Below are positions 16,856-25,047 of a stretch of 64,000 bases of DNA, in pieces; position 1 is the first letter of the stretch, and the number at the start of each line of letters is the position of its first letter. Under the pieces are notes generated by a model that was not told where the DNA came from, did no database searches, and saw nothing but the letters and a program-made list of their open reading frames with translations. The DNA is taken from positions 158,939 through 222,938 of the forward strand of contig DATKBT010000030.1 of the NCBI GenBank assembly GCA_035546295.1. The letters are read 5' to 3'. The position numbers and the translations under genes were made by a program. This DNA comes from DATKBT01 sp035546295. Lineage in GTDB: Bacteria; Acidobacteriota; Thermoanaerobaculia; Multivoradales; Multivoraceae.

Positions 16856-17580
16856 TCCTGGTGGTTTCGGCGCTGGCCGAGGAGCTGGCGCCGCTGGCGA
16901 AGCGGATCGCCGGCCGTCGGCGTGTGCCGGCCCCGCACGGCGTCGCCGCGTCAGGTCTCGAGGGACGGCTCGGCGGCGTCACGCTGCGGCTCGTCGCCAC
17001 CGGCGCCGGTCACGCGCGTGCGAGCTCGGGCCTGCGCAGGCTGCTCGAGGGCGACGGCTGGTGCTGCGAGCGGATGATCCTGGTCGGCGTCGCCGGCGGG
17101 CTCGATCCGCGTCTCGCGAAGGGGGACGTGGTGCGGGTCGGCCGCGTTCTCCGGCTCGACGCTGCGGGCGAGATCGCCACGGCTCCCGCCGAGCGCCGGC
17201 TCGGGGGAGATGCCGGCGGTCTCGCGCTCACCGTCGATCGGATCGTCGCCGCGGCGAGCGAGAAGGAGTCGCTCTGGCGGCGACTGGGCGAGCCGCGCGC
17301 CGCCGTGGTCGACATGGAGAGCTTTCACTGGGTGACGACGCTCGCCGAGCTCGCGGCGCCCCCCGACCACACGATCCTGCGCGCGGTGAGCGACGCGGCC
17401 GAGGTCTCCCTGCCATCGTTCCTGCCGCATTGCGTCGGGGCCGGAGGCGAGATCTCGCGCGCGCGGGTCGCCGCCCGCAGCCTGACCAGCCCGAGCAGCG
17501 TCCCAGCCCTGCTGCGCCTGCGCCGGGACGTCCACGCGGCGGCGGTGCGTCTCGCCGACGCCGTCGAGGGGCTGGTGTGA
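16852..17580 (+). CDS. hpnG: Hopanoid-associated nucleoside phosphorylase
   Basis: A purine-nucleoside-phosphorylase-fold protein that removes adenine from adenosylhopane to give (phospho)ribosylhopane. The 242-residue product opens ILVVSALAEELAPLAKRI. It carries the MILVGVAGGLDPRLAKGDVV phosphate/nucleoside site and the catalytic-region VVDMESFHW. The conserved Asp that binds the purine base appears as AVSDAAE. GTG at 16852 overlaps the hpnA stop. Its own final codon overlaps the GTG of the next gene, so hpnA, hpnG and the lipoprotein phosphatase form one coupled unit. Confidence 0.88.
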   Translation: MILVVSALAEELAPLAKRIAGRRRVPAPHGVAASGLEGRLGGVTLRLVATGAGHARASSGLRRLLEGDGWCCERMILVGVAGGLDPRLAKGDVVRVGRVLRLDAAGEIATAPAERRLGGDAGGLALTVDRIVAAASEKESLWRRLGEPRAAVVDMESFHWVTTLAELAAPPDHTILRAVSDAAEVSLPSFLPHCVGAGGEISRARVAARSLTSPSSVPALLRLRRDVHAAAVRLADAVEGLV

Positions 17581-19121
17581 GAGCGGTGGGCTCGGCCAGC
17601 GGGTGCAGGCGTCGCGCCGCGGCGGGGAGCGCGCGAGCCGGCGCCGTCGTCGCGGTCGTGCTGTTCCTGGGAGCCTGCGGGACGAGCCGTCCCCAGCGGC
17701 CGCCTCCGCGGCCGGCGCCGGTGCCGGACGCGCCTCGGACCCTGGTCGTGATGCTGGATGCCGTTCCCTTCGAGTCGGTGGCCGAGCTGCCGCTGGCGGC
17801 CGACGGCGAGCGCCCCTTCGCCGAGCTCTCCGAGCCGGTGCCCTTGATCAGCTCCTTCCCCTCGGCGACCACGGTCGCGCTCACTGGCATGTTCGAGCCG
17901 ATCGGGATCGAGCGTTCCCCCGGGTACGAGGCGCGCTACTTCGACCGCCAGCGCGGCAAGGTGGTGGGCGGCGGCCCCCTGAGCTATCAGCAGATCCCGT
18001 TCTCGTGGCGGGAGTTCTTCGACTGGAAGGTGCGCAGCCTGCTGCGCAAGGCGTGGGGATACGTGCGGCCGAGGAAGTTCTCGCGCTGGGAGGTGCGCAG
18101 CGGCATCGAGGCGTTCCTCGAGTCGCAAGAGCCCTATTACTTCGTCTACGTCGGCGCCACCGACGGGGTCGCTCACCTCGAGGGCCCCGACGGCTTCGCC
18201 AGCGTCTTCCTCGAGCTCGACCGGGCGCTCGATGCGGCGCGCGCCGAGGAGAGCTTCCGTACGGTCCTGCTCTCGGATCACGGGGTCGGTGGCGGCGAGC
18301 TCCTCGACAACGTGTCCCGCAGAGTGCGGCGCGCGCTGAACGATGCAGGGCTCGACCCCAGCAAGCGCTTGCGCGACCGGCGAGACGTGGTGCTCGTGCC
18401 TTTCGGTCTGCTCTCCGGGTTCGTCGTGATCACGGCGCCAGGGCGCGAGCCGGAGGTCGCCCGCATCGTCGCCTCGGTAGAGGGGGTCGACGTGTGCACG
18501 ACAGCGACTCGCCCCGGTCCGGAGGCGGACGAGGCCTGGCTGGTCACGTCGGCCGGCGGCGCCGCGACGATCTCGCGACGCGAGCGCGAGGGAACCGTCG
18601 AGTGGCGCTACGAGGTCGCGAGCGCCTCCGACGTCGACACCCAGGCTGCCGCCGGCGACCCGGCGCGTCTGCGCGTCGCCGATTCGGCGGCCGTCTCGAA
18701 AACCGTCTCGAAGACCGAGCCGCGGGCGGATCCCCTCGGGTATCGGGATCTCGCCGGCGTCTGGCGCTCCGACTTCGAGTGGTATCGCGAGATCGCCGAC
18801 CGCCGGCTACCCGACGCGCTGCATCGGATCGACCGCGGCTTCGAGCTCGTCACGAACCCGGCTTCGCTGCTCTGCTCGGTCTCCGAGGGTTTCATGTACG
18901 GCTCGATCACCACCGACCTCACCAGCCGCATCTCGGTCGGTCGCCTGCGCTACACGCACGGCGGCCTGGCGCGCGACGACAGCCTCGGGTTCTTCATGAC
19001 CGACCACCCGGGGCTGCGCCAGCGGGGACCGGCGCCGAGCGGTGCGGTGCGCTTCGATCGAGCGCTCGTGGGCATTGGGGGAGCCGGGCCCGCGCTGAGC
19101 CCTTCGGACCCGATGCGCTGA
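17577..19121 (+). CDS. Lipoprotein of the alkaline phosphatase / type I phosphodiesterase superfamily
   Basis: A 514-residue putative metal-dependent phosphatase or phosphodiesterase attached to the envelope. The N-terminus is a lipoprotein signal (VVAVVLFLGACGTS; Cys after LGA). Superfamily metal-site segments are visible in order: VVMLDAVPF (Asp), SSFPSATTVAL (Ser/Thr nucleophile), GATDGVAHLEG (Asp, His), LLSDHGVGGG (Asp-His) and a late RYTHGGLA (His). GTG 17577 overlaps the hpnG stop, which argues for co-regulation with hopanoid side-chain genes. Dephosphorylation of phosphoribosyl-hopane is an attractive but untested guess; the exported location argues for a periplasmic or cell-surface substrate instead. 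A short VSKTVSKTEPR repeat lies in the middle. Confidence 0.75.
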   Translation: MRAVGSASGCRRRAAAGSARAGAVVAVVLFLGACGTSRPQRPPPRPAPVPDAPRTLVVMLDAVPFESVAELPLAADGERPFAELSEPVPLISSFPSATTVALTGMFEPIGIERSPGYEARYFDRQRGKVVGGGPLSYQQIPFSWREFFDWKVRSLLRKAWGYVRPRKFSRWEVRSGIEAFLESQEPYYFVYVGATDGVAHLEGPDGFASVFLELDRALDAARAEESFRTVLLSDHGVGGGELLDNVSRRVRRALNDAGLDPSKRLRDRRDVVLVPFGLLSGFVVITAPGREPEVARIVASVEGVDVCTTATRPGPEADEAWLVTSAGGAATISRREREGTVEWRYEVASASDVDTQAAAGDPARLRVADSAAVSKTVSKTEPRADPLGYRDLAGVWRSDFEWYREIADRRLPDALHRIDRGFELVTNPASLLCSVSEGFMYGSITTDLTSRISVGRLRYTHGGLARDDSLGFFMTDHPGLRQRGPAPSGAVRFDRALVGIGGAGPALSPSDPMR

Positions 19122-19303
19122 CGAGGGGAGCGGAGCGCCACGCACTAGGACGGCTGCAGTGCGCTGCAGGGATTTGACTCGCTGCGCGGCTTTCCGCACA
19201 CTCCGGTCGGCTCGGAGCCGACACCATCGATCGGAACGTCGGGGTCGAGCGCCCGGCGATCGAACGAGCCCGCACCGAGCGGACCCAGCGGCGAGCAGCG
19301 ACG

Positions 19304-20386
19304 ATGCCCACCTCTTCTCAGAACCCGCCCGAGGCGCCTCCCGCGGAGCGGCGCGGCGACGACGTCGATCGCGAGGGCGGGGAGCTGGAGGCGCGCGACC
19401 GCAAGGCCGAGCACATCGATCTCGCGCTCGAGCGGCGGATGCAGGCGCCCCGTCCGGAGCTCGACCGGCTGCGTTTCGGACACTGCGCGCTGCCCGAGAT
19501 CGACTTCGACGACGTCGAGCTCGGCTGCGAGTTCCTCGGCCGCCGGCTCCGCGCGCCGCTGCTGGTCTCCTGCATGACCGGGGGGACCGGCGCCGCCGAG
19601 ATGATCAACCGGCACCTGGCGGAGGCCGCCGAGTACTGCCGGATCGCGCTCGGCGTCGGCTCGCAGCGCAAGGCGCTCGAGGACCCGGAGACCGCGAGGA
19701 GCTTCGAGGTCCGCCACCATGCGCCTTCGGTTCCGGTGGTCGGCAACCTGGGAGCAGTGCAGCTCAACTACGGTTACGGTGTCGCCGAATGTCGCCGGGC
19801 GATCGACATGATCGACGCCGACGCGCTGGCGCTGCATCTCAACCCGCTCCAGGAGGCGATCCAGCCGGAGGGGCAGACGCGTTTCGCGAACCTCCTGCCC
19901 AAGATCGGCGAAGTGGTCGGCGGGCTGGGCGCGCCCGTGATCGTCAAGGAGATCGGCAACGGGATCTCGGGTGGGGTGGGCCGGCGGCTGCGCGACGTCG
20001 GCGTCGAGATCGTCGACACCGCCGGCTCGGGCGGCACCTCGTGGGCGCGCATCGAGGCGTCGCGCGCCGACGATCTCGACCTCGGCGAGCTGTTCGCCGA
20101 CTGGGGGGTCTCGACCGCCACCTCGATCCGGGAGCTGGCCGCGATCGACGGCCTCACCGTCATCGGATCCGGGGGCCTGCGCACCGGGATCGACGTCGCC
20201 AAGGCGATCGCTCTCGGCGCGAGTCTGGTGGGGATGGCCTATCCGTTCCTCGAGGCGGCCACCGAATCCGCCGAGGCGGTCGTCGAGCGCATCGAGCGGA
20301 TCACCCGCGAGCTGCGGATCACCATGTTCTGCCTGGGCGTGCGCACCCTCGACGAGCTGCGGCGGGTGCCGCTGCATGCCGCGTGA
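19304..20386 (+). CDS. fni: Isopentenyl-diphosphate delta-isomerase, type 2
   Basis: An FMN- and NAD(P)H-dependent isomerase interconverting IPP and DMAPP. The 360 residues show the type 2 landmarks: LLVSCMTGGTGAAEMIN, ALGVGSQRKALED, GNLGAVQLNYG, HLNPLQEAIQPEGQ, VKEIGNGIS, DTAGSGGTSWARIE and the FMN-phosphate region IGSGGLRTGIDVAKAIALGA. This type usually accompanies the mevalonate pathway, as here. HMG-CoA reductase starts 22 bases after its stop. The upstream gap of 182 bases contains an 8-bp GTCGGCTC/GAGCCGAC hairpin and could house the promoter of the mevalonate block. Confidence 0.95.
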   Translation: MPTSSQNPPEAPPAERRGDDVDREGGELEARDRKAEHIDLALERRMQAPRPELDRLRFGHCALPEIDFDDVELGCEFLGRRLRAPLLVSCMTGGTGAAEMINRHLAEAAEYCRIALGVGSQRKALEDPETARSFEVRHHAPSVPVVGNLGAVQLNYGYGVAECRRAIDMIDADALALHLNPLQEAIQPEGQTRFANLLPKIGEVVGGLGAPVIVKEIGNGISGGVGRRLRDVGVEIVDTAGSGGTSWARIEASRADDLDLGELFADWGVSTATSIRELAAIDGLTVIGSGGLRTGIDVAKAIALGASLVGMAYPFLEAATESAEAVVERIERITRELRITMFCLGVRTLDELRRVPLHAA

Positions 20387-20408
20387 CGGCGCCGGGAGCG
20401 AGCCTGCG

Positions 20409-21752
20409 ATGACCGACGCACCGGCGAGCCCGCCGAGCCGAGCGGAGAGGTCCGCTGCTGGCGCGGCACGGCTCGTCGAGCTGGAGGAAGGGCACGAGCA
20501 GCTCGCCCGCGAGCTGGCCTCCGGCGAGCGCGCGCTGCATCAGGTCCCGCGCGACCTCGACGCCGATGTCGCCGCAGCGATTCGCCGTCGCGCCGCCGTC
20601 CTGCGCGGCGAGGCCGAGGGACGCAGCCTGGCGCTCGACCACATCGGCAGCTATACCCTCGACGCTGCCCGCGCCTCCGCTCAGCACTGCGAGAATTTCG
20701 CGGGCGCCGCCCAGATCCCGCTCGGTCTGGTCGGACCGCTCCTGCTGCGCGGCGACGAGGGCTCGGAGCAGGTTCTGGTGCCGATGGCGACCACCGAGGG
20801 CGCGTTGCTCGCGAGCGTCAATCGCGGCTGCCGGGCGATCACGGCGGCCGGCGGAGCTCTGGTGTGGAGCGAGGAAGTTGGGATGACGCGCGCCCCGGTG
20901 TTCCGGGTCGGTGGCATCGACCAGGCGCGCCACCTCCTCGCCTGGCTGGACGAGAACGAGGAGCGCCTCCGCCGCCACGCCGAGGGCACCAGCCGCTTCC
21001 TGCGACTGCTCGAGCTCCGGCCGCTGGTGTTCGGCGGCACCACGGTCTTCCTGCGCTTCCGATTCTCGACCGGCGACGCGATGGGCATGAACATGGTGAC
21101 CATCGCCTGCGATCGCGTCGTGCGCGAGCTGATCGAGCCCGAGACCGGGGTTCGGTGCGTGGCGCTCTCCGGCAACTACTGCGTCGACAAGAAGTCGTCG
21201 CAGGTCAACTTCCAGCTCGGCCGCGGTCGCCGGATCGTCGCCGAGGTCGTCCTCCCGCGCGAGGTGCTGGTGCGCACGCTCAAGACCGAGGCGAAGGCGC
21301 TGGTCGAGGTGACCCTGCGCAAGAACCTCCACGGCTCGATCGCGGCAGGAGCGATGGGGTTCAACGCCCAGTTCGCGAACGTGCTGGCGGCGCTGTTCGT
21401 GGCCACCGGTCAGGACCTCGCGCACGTGGTCGAGGGCGCGATGGGGCTCACCCACTTCGAGGAGCGCGACGACGGCGCCGTCTACGCCTCGGTCACCATG
21501 CCCGACGTCCCGCTGGCGGCGGTGGGCGGCGGCACCGGGCTCGCCACCCAGCGCGAGGCCCTGGCGCTGCTCGGCATCGAGCCCGATCCGGAGCGTCCGG
21601 GCGCGGCGGTTCGCCGGTTCGCCGAGATCACGGGCGCGGTGGTGCTCGCCGGAGAGCTCTCGCTGATGGCGGCCTTCACCTCGAACGACCTGGCGCGCGC
21701 CCATGAGCGCCTGGGTCGGGCTCCCGGGGGTTCCACCGGGAGCGGCGGGTAG
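20409..21752 (+). CDS. hmgA: Hydroxymethylglutaryl-CoA reductase, class I
   Basis: Reduces HMG-CoA to mevalonate with NADPH. The catalytic Glu is in MATTEGALLASVNRG, the Asp in STGDAMGMNMVTIA and the Lys in CVDKKSSQVNF. The C-terminal His lies in DLARAHERLGR, and GGGTGLATQREAL is the cofactor-side loop. These segments are those of class I (archaeal/eukaryotic) enzymes rather than the class II type of many bacteria. The 447-residue protein has no membrane spans, so it is soluble. It is tightly packed with fni upstream and mevalonate kinase downstream (32 bases). Confidence 0.93.
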   Translation: MTDAPASPPSRAERSAAGAARLVELEEGHEQLARELASGERALHQVPRDLDADVAAAIRRRAAVLRGEAEGRSLALDHIGSYTLDAARASAQHCENFAGAAQIPLGLVGPLLLRGDEGSEQVLVPMATTEGALLASVNRGCRAITAAGGALVWSEEVGMTRAPVFRVGGIDQARHLLAWLDENEERLRRHAEGTSRFLRLLELRPLVFGGTTVFLRFRFSTGDAMGMNMVTIACDRVVRELIEPETGVRCVALSGNYCVDKKSSQVNFQLGRGRRIVAEVVLPREVLVRTLKTEAKALVEVTLRKNLHGSIAAGAMGFNAQFANVLAALFVATGQDLAHVVEGAMGLTHFEERDDGAVYASVTMPDVPLAAVGGGTGLATQREALALLGIEPDPERPGAAVRRFAEITGAVVLAGELSLMAAFTSNDLARAHERLGRAPGGSTGSGG

Positions 21753-21784
21753 CGAGCCTCGTCCTCGGAGGCGGAGGAGCACTC

Positions 21785-22987
21785 GTGGCCGATGTCGTCG
21801 TCTCGGTGCCGGGTAAGCTGATCCTGGCCGGCGAGCACGCGGCGGTCTACGGTCATCCGGCACTGGTGGCGAGCCTCGGTCTGCGGGTCACGGTCGAGGT
21901 GAATCGCGGCACACACGCGTCGGGGGTGCGCCTGGTGCTGCCGGACCTCGGCGTCGTTCGCGTCGTCTCGTGGCTCGAGGTCGATCGCCACGCGGCCGCG
22001 GCGCGTCGCCGCTGGGAGGCGTGGAGGAAGAGCGGCGGGCCGTTCGTGCCGTGGACGGGCGCCGAGCAGGATGGCGATCGCGGTGACGCGCAGGCAGCCC
22101 ACGTGGTGCTCGTCGCGCTCGGCGAGACGCGGCGCGCCTTGATAAACGACGCTGAGGATTCGCTCGAGCTCACGATCCGCTCCGAGCTGCCGGTCGGCGC
22201 CGGCTGCGGCTCGTCGGCCGCGGTGGCGTGCGCCGTGATCGCAGGGCTGGCGATGACGCACTGGAGCGCCGAGCAGCGGCTGGCCGGCTCGCAGCTGATC
22301 GACCTGGTGGAGAGCGTGGCCTTGCGCGTCGAGCGTCGCCAGCACGGCTCGCCGTCTGGGGTCGATGCTGCGGCGGTGCTGCGCGGCGGCCTGCTGTGGG
22401 TGGAGCGCGGCTCGGGGAGTCTGCTCTTCCGTCCGCTCGCCGCCGACTCGCCGGCACTCGAACGCTTCCTCCTGTTCGATAGCGGCACGCCCCGTCAGAG
22501 CACCGGCGAGGTGGTCGGCCGGGTTCGCGCGCTGGCCCAGCTCGAGGGGCACCGCATCGACGTCGCGCTCGAGGCGATCGGCGAGGCGACCGTCCGGCTC
22601 CGCGCGGCGCTCGAGCGCCGGGAGGGCGGCCCAGAGGCCGGCGCTGAGGACCCCGACGAGATCGTCACCACGATCCGGCGGCTCGAGCGCGAGCTGGTGC
22701 GCATCGGCGTCGTCCCCGTGTCCGTCGCCGAGCGGCTGCGCGCGATCGAGGCGTCGGGATCGGCGGCCAAGATCTCGGGAGCGGGGGCGCTCGACGGCGA
22801 GAGCGCGGGGATGGTGCTCGTCTATCATCCGCCCGGCGCCGGCGACCTGCCGATGAGCGCGCTTCGCGGTTGGCGGCAGATCCGAACCCAGCTCGGCGTG
22901 GAGGGTCTGCGGGTCGAGCTCGCGGGCCGCCTCGTCCATCCGTTTGAGGAGCGAGGTTGCGCTCCGGCGCCGGAGCCGGGCTCATGA
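21785..22987 (+). CDS. mvk: Mevalonate kinase (GHMP family)
   Basis: ATP-dependent phosphorylation of mevalonate. The N-terminus VSVPGKLILAGEHAAVYGHP is the mevalonate-kinase form of the GHMP entry motif. The ATP loop is ELPVGAGCGSSAAVAC, the catalytic-region segment is RRQHGSPSGVDAA, and the C-terminal GHMP motif is AAKISGAGALDG. GTG at 21785 has a strong ribosome site (ggcggagg) a few bases upstream. At 400 residues it is longer than many bacterial homologues because of an insertion after position 60 (RRRWEAWRKSGGP). The stop overlaps the next start as ATGA. Confidence 0.9.
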   Translation: MADVVVSVPGKLILAGEHAAVYGHPALVASLGLRVTVEVNRGTHASGVRLVLPDLGVVRVVSWLEVDRHAAAARRRWEAWRKSGGPFVPWTGAEQDGDRGDAQAAHVVLVALGETRRALINDAEDSLELTIRSELPVGAGCGSSAAVACAVIAGLAMTHWSAEQRLAGSQLIDLVESVALRVERRQHGSPSGVDAAAVLRGGLLWVERGSGSLLFRPLAADSPALERFLLFDSGTPRQSTGEVVGRVRALAQLEGHRIDVALEAIGEATVRLRAALERREGGPEAGAEDPDEIVTTIRRLERELVRIGVVPVSVAERLRAIEASGSAAKISGAGALDGESAGMVLVYHPPGAGDLPMSALRGWRQIRTQLGVEGLRVELAGRLVHPFEERGCAPAPEPGS

Positions 22988-24003
22988 GTGAACGATCCGT
23001 CACCGCCGAGGCCGGCTCCAACATCGCCTTCGTCAAGTACTGGGGAGCGCGCGACCTCGAGCGCGCGATCCCGGCCAACCCGTCGATCTCGATGACGCTG
23101 GACGCCTGCCGGTCGATTTGCAGTGCATCCTTTCGGCCCGATGAAGGCCGCGCCGGCGGAGCGGAGGCGGATGAGGTGCTGCTGGCCGCGGGCGACGAGC
23201 TGGTCGACCCCGGGGCGGCTTTCACGCGGAGGGTCGTCGCCCATCTCGACCGGCTCCGGGAGTGGGCCGGGGTGCGCGGCGCTTTTCGCATCGCGACCCG
23301 CAACACCTTCCCGGCCGCGGCCGGCATCGCCTCCTCGGCCTCCGGCTTCGCCGCCCTGACGGTGGCCGCGGTCCACGCTCTCGGTCGCGAGGTGAGCGGC
23401 AGCGAGCTGTCGTCGCTCGCGCGGCGCAGCGGGTCGGGCTCGGCGTCGCGCTCGGTGTGGGGGGGCTTCGTCGAGTGGCCGGTGGGAGACGAGTCGCTGT
23501 GCGCCGCGCAGCCGATCGCCGACCGCGACCACTGGGCGTTGTGCGACGTGATCGCCGTGGTCGAGAGCGGGCCGAAGGAGGTCTCTTCGCTCGACGGACA
23601 TCGACGAGCCACGACCAGCCCCTACTTCGAACGTCGGCTGGAGCGTCTCCCCGAAAAGCTCGAGCGGGTGCGATCGGCGATCCACACCCGCGACCTCGCG
23701 GCGCTCGGGCCGATGGTCGAGGAGGAGGCGATCGACCTCCACCTCGTCGCGATGTCGTCGCGGCCTCCGATCTTCTATTGGCAGCCCGCGACCCTGACGC
23801 TGCTCGCCGCCGTTCGCGAGTTGCGCGGGGCGGGCGTCGGCGCCTGGGCGACGATGGACGCGGGCGCCAACGTCCACGTGCTGTGCGAGCCCGAGGACGA
23901 GCCGCGCGTGGCCGAGCGGCTCGAGGCCGAGCCGGCGGTCGAGCGTGTGCTGCGCGATCGCGTCGGCGGCGGGCCGGTCTGGCGGCCGGGGGCGGAGCTG
24001 TAG
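22984..24003 (+). CDS. mvaD: Diphosphomevalonate decarboxylase family protein (possibly acting on phosphomevalonate)
   Basis: A GHMP-fold decarboxylase that yields IPP from mevalonate diphosphate, or isopentenyl phosphate from mevalonate phosphate in the variant pathway. The family entry NIAFVKYWGARDLERAIPAN, the ATP loop FPAAAGIASSASGFAAL, the signature RRSGSGSASRSVWGGFVEW and the catalytic Asp in ATMDAGANVHVLC are all present. The Lys usually following YWG is Ala here (YWGARD). No phosphomevalonate kinase is in the cluster. Either that gene lies elsewhere or the substrate is the monophosphate, which would require an isopentenyl phosphate kinase. It overlaps mevalonate kinase by four bases. 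Confidence 0.85.
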   Translation: MSERSVTAEAGSNIAFVKYWGARDLERAIPANPSISMTLDACRSICSASFRPDEGRAGGAEADEVLLAAGDELVDPGAAFTRRVVAHLDRLREWAGVRGAFRIATRNTFPAAAGIASSASGFAALTVAAVHALGREVSGSELSSLARRSGSGSASRSVWGGFVEWPVGDESLCAAQPIADRDHWALCDVIAVVESGPKEVSSLDGHRRATTSPYFERRLERLPEKLERVRSAIHTRDLAALGPMVEEEAIDLHLVAMSSRPPIFYWQPATLTLLAAVRELRGAGVGAWATMDAGANVHVLCEPEDEPRVAERLEAEPAVERVLRDRVGGGPVWRPGAEL

Positions 24004-24134
24004 GAGTCCGGGGGGCACGTCGGTTCCACCTCGGTTTCTCGTGCGTCCGGCAGAGCTCCTCCCGTGGCCAGGCTGGCGCGCCTCCTCCTGGCTGGTAGGC
24101 TTCGGGTTTCGCCGCGCGTCCGACACCTCAGCCG

Positions 24135-25025
24135 ATGGCCGACTTCGACGACCTCCTGCTCAAGACCAGCCGGACCTTCGCGCTGTCGATCCCGCTGCTC
24201 GAAGAGCCGGTCCGGCGTCAGGTGACGATCGCCTACCTGATGTTCCGGATCGCCGACACCTTCGAGGACGCGGCGGTCTGGACGCGCGAGGAGCGGATCC
24301 GCGGTCTGGAGAAGCTCGGCGAGCTGCTGGCCGGCGAGCGCACGGACGTCGGGGAGGTCGCCCGCGACTGGGTGGCCCGGCGCCCGACCGAGCACGAGGG
24401 CTACCTCGAGCTGTTGAGCGAGACCCCGGCTGTCTTCGCCGAGCTCGCGTCGTTCGACGAGCCGGCGCGGCGCGCGATCGAGCACCACACCGGCCGTACC
24501 GTGGCCGGCATGGCCAGGGTGGTCGCCGGCGCCGACGACGATGGCCGGCTGCGCCTCGAGAGCCTCGACGAGCTGCAGGAGTACTGTTACATCGTGGCCG
24601 GGATCGTCGGGGAGCTGCTCACCGATCTGTTCCTGCTCGCCGATCCGGTGCTCGAGTCGGTCGCCGCCAGGCTGCGAGAGCGCGCCGGCATCTTCGGCGA
24701 GGCGCTGCAGCTGGTCAACATCGTCAAGGATGCTGCGGACGATCGGGAGGAGGGCCGCCGTTTCCTGCCGCGCTCGCTCGAGCGCGAGCGCGTCTTCGAG
24801 CTGGCACGCGCCGACCTCGAGGTCGCGCAGGCCTACACCGAGGCGATCCGCTCGGTCGGCGGATCCGCGGGGATCGTGGCGTTCACGACGCTGCCGGTGC
24901 GACTGGCGTGGGCGGCGCTCGAGGAGGTGGAGCGACGGGGTCCCGGCGCCAAGGTCGGCCGCGTAGAGGTGATGCGGATCTTCGACGAGGTCACGCGCGA
25001 ACGCGAGTCCGCGCTCGCCAGGTGA
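24135..25025 (+). CDS. Squalene synthase (phytoene/squalene synthase family, single-gene type)
   Basis: Head-to-head condensation of two farnesyl diphosphates. The two Asp-rich motifs are AYLMFRIADTFEDAAVWTRE (Asp 41-45 region) and LQLVNIVKDAADDREEGRRF (about residues 193-212). SRTFALSIPLL near the N-terminus and the EYCYIVAGIVGELLTDLFLL segment are family landmarks. The second motif and the motif spacing resemble eukaryotic-type squalene synthases more than HpnC/HpnD, and no hpnC, hpnD or hpnE gene is present. Length 296 residues. It is placed after the mevalonate genes on the same strand with a 131-base gap. Phytoene as product is not excluded, but shc nearby favours squalene. Confidence 0.85.
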   Translation: MADFDDLLLKTSRTFALSIPLLEEPVRRQVTIAYLMFRIADTFEDAAVWTREERIRGLEKLGELLAGERTDVGEVARDWVARRPTEHEGYLELLSETPAVFAELASFDEPARRAIEHHTGRTVAGMARVVAGADDDGRLRLESLDELQEYCYIVAGIVGELLTDLFLLADPVLESVAARLRERAGIFGEALQLVNIVKDAADDREEGRRFLPRSLERERVFELARADLEVAQAYTEAIRSVGGSAGIVAFTTLPVRLAWAALEEVERRGPGAKVGRVEVMRIFDEVTRERESALAR

Positions 25026-25047
25026 CCGCGACGAGCTGGAGGCCGAG

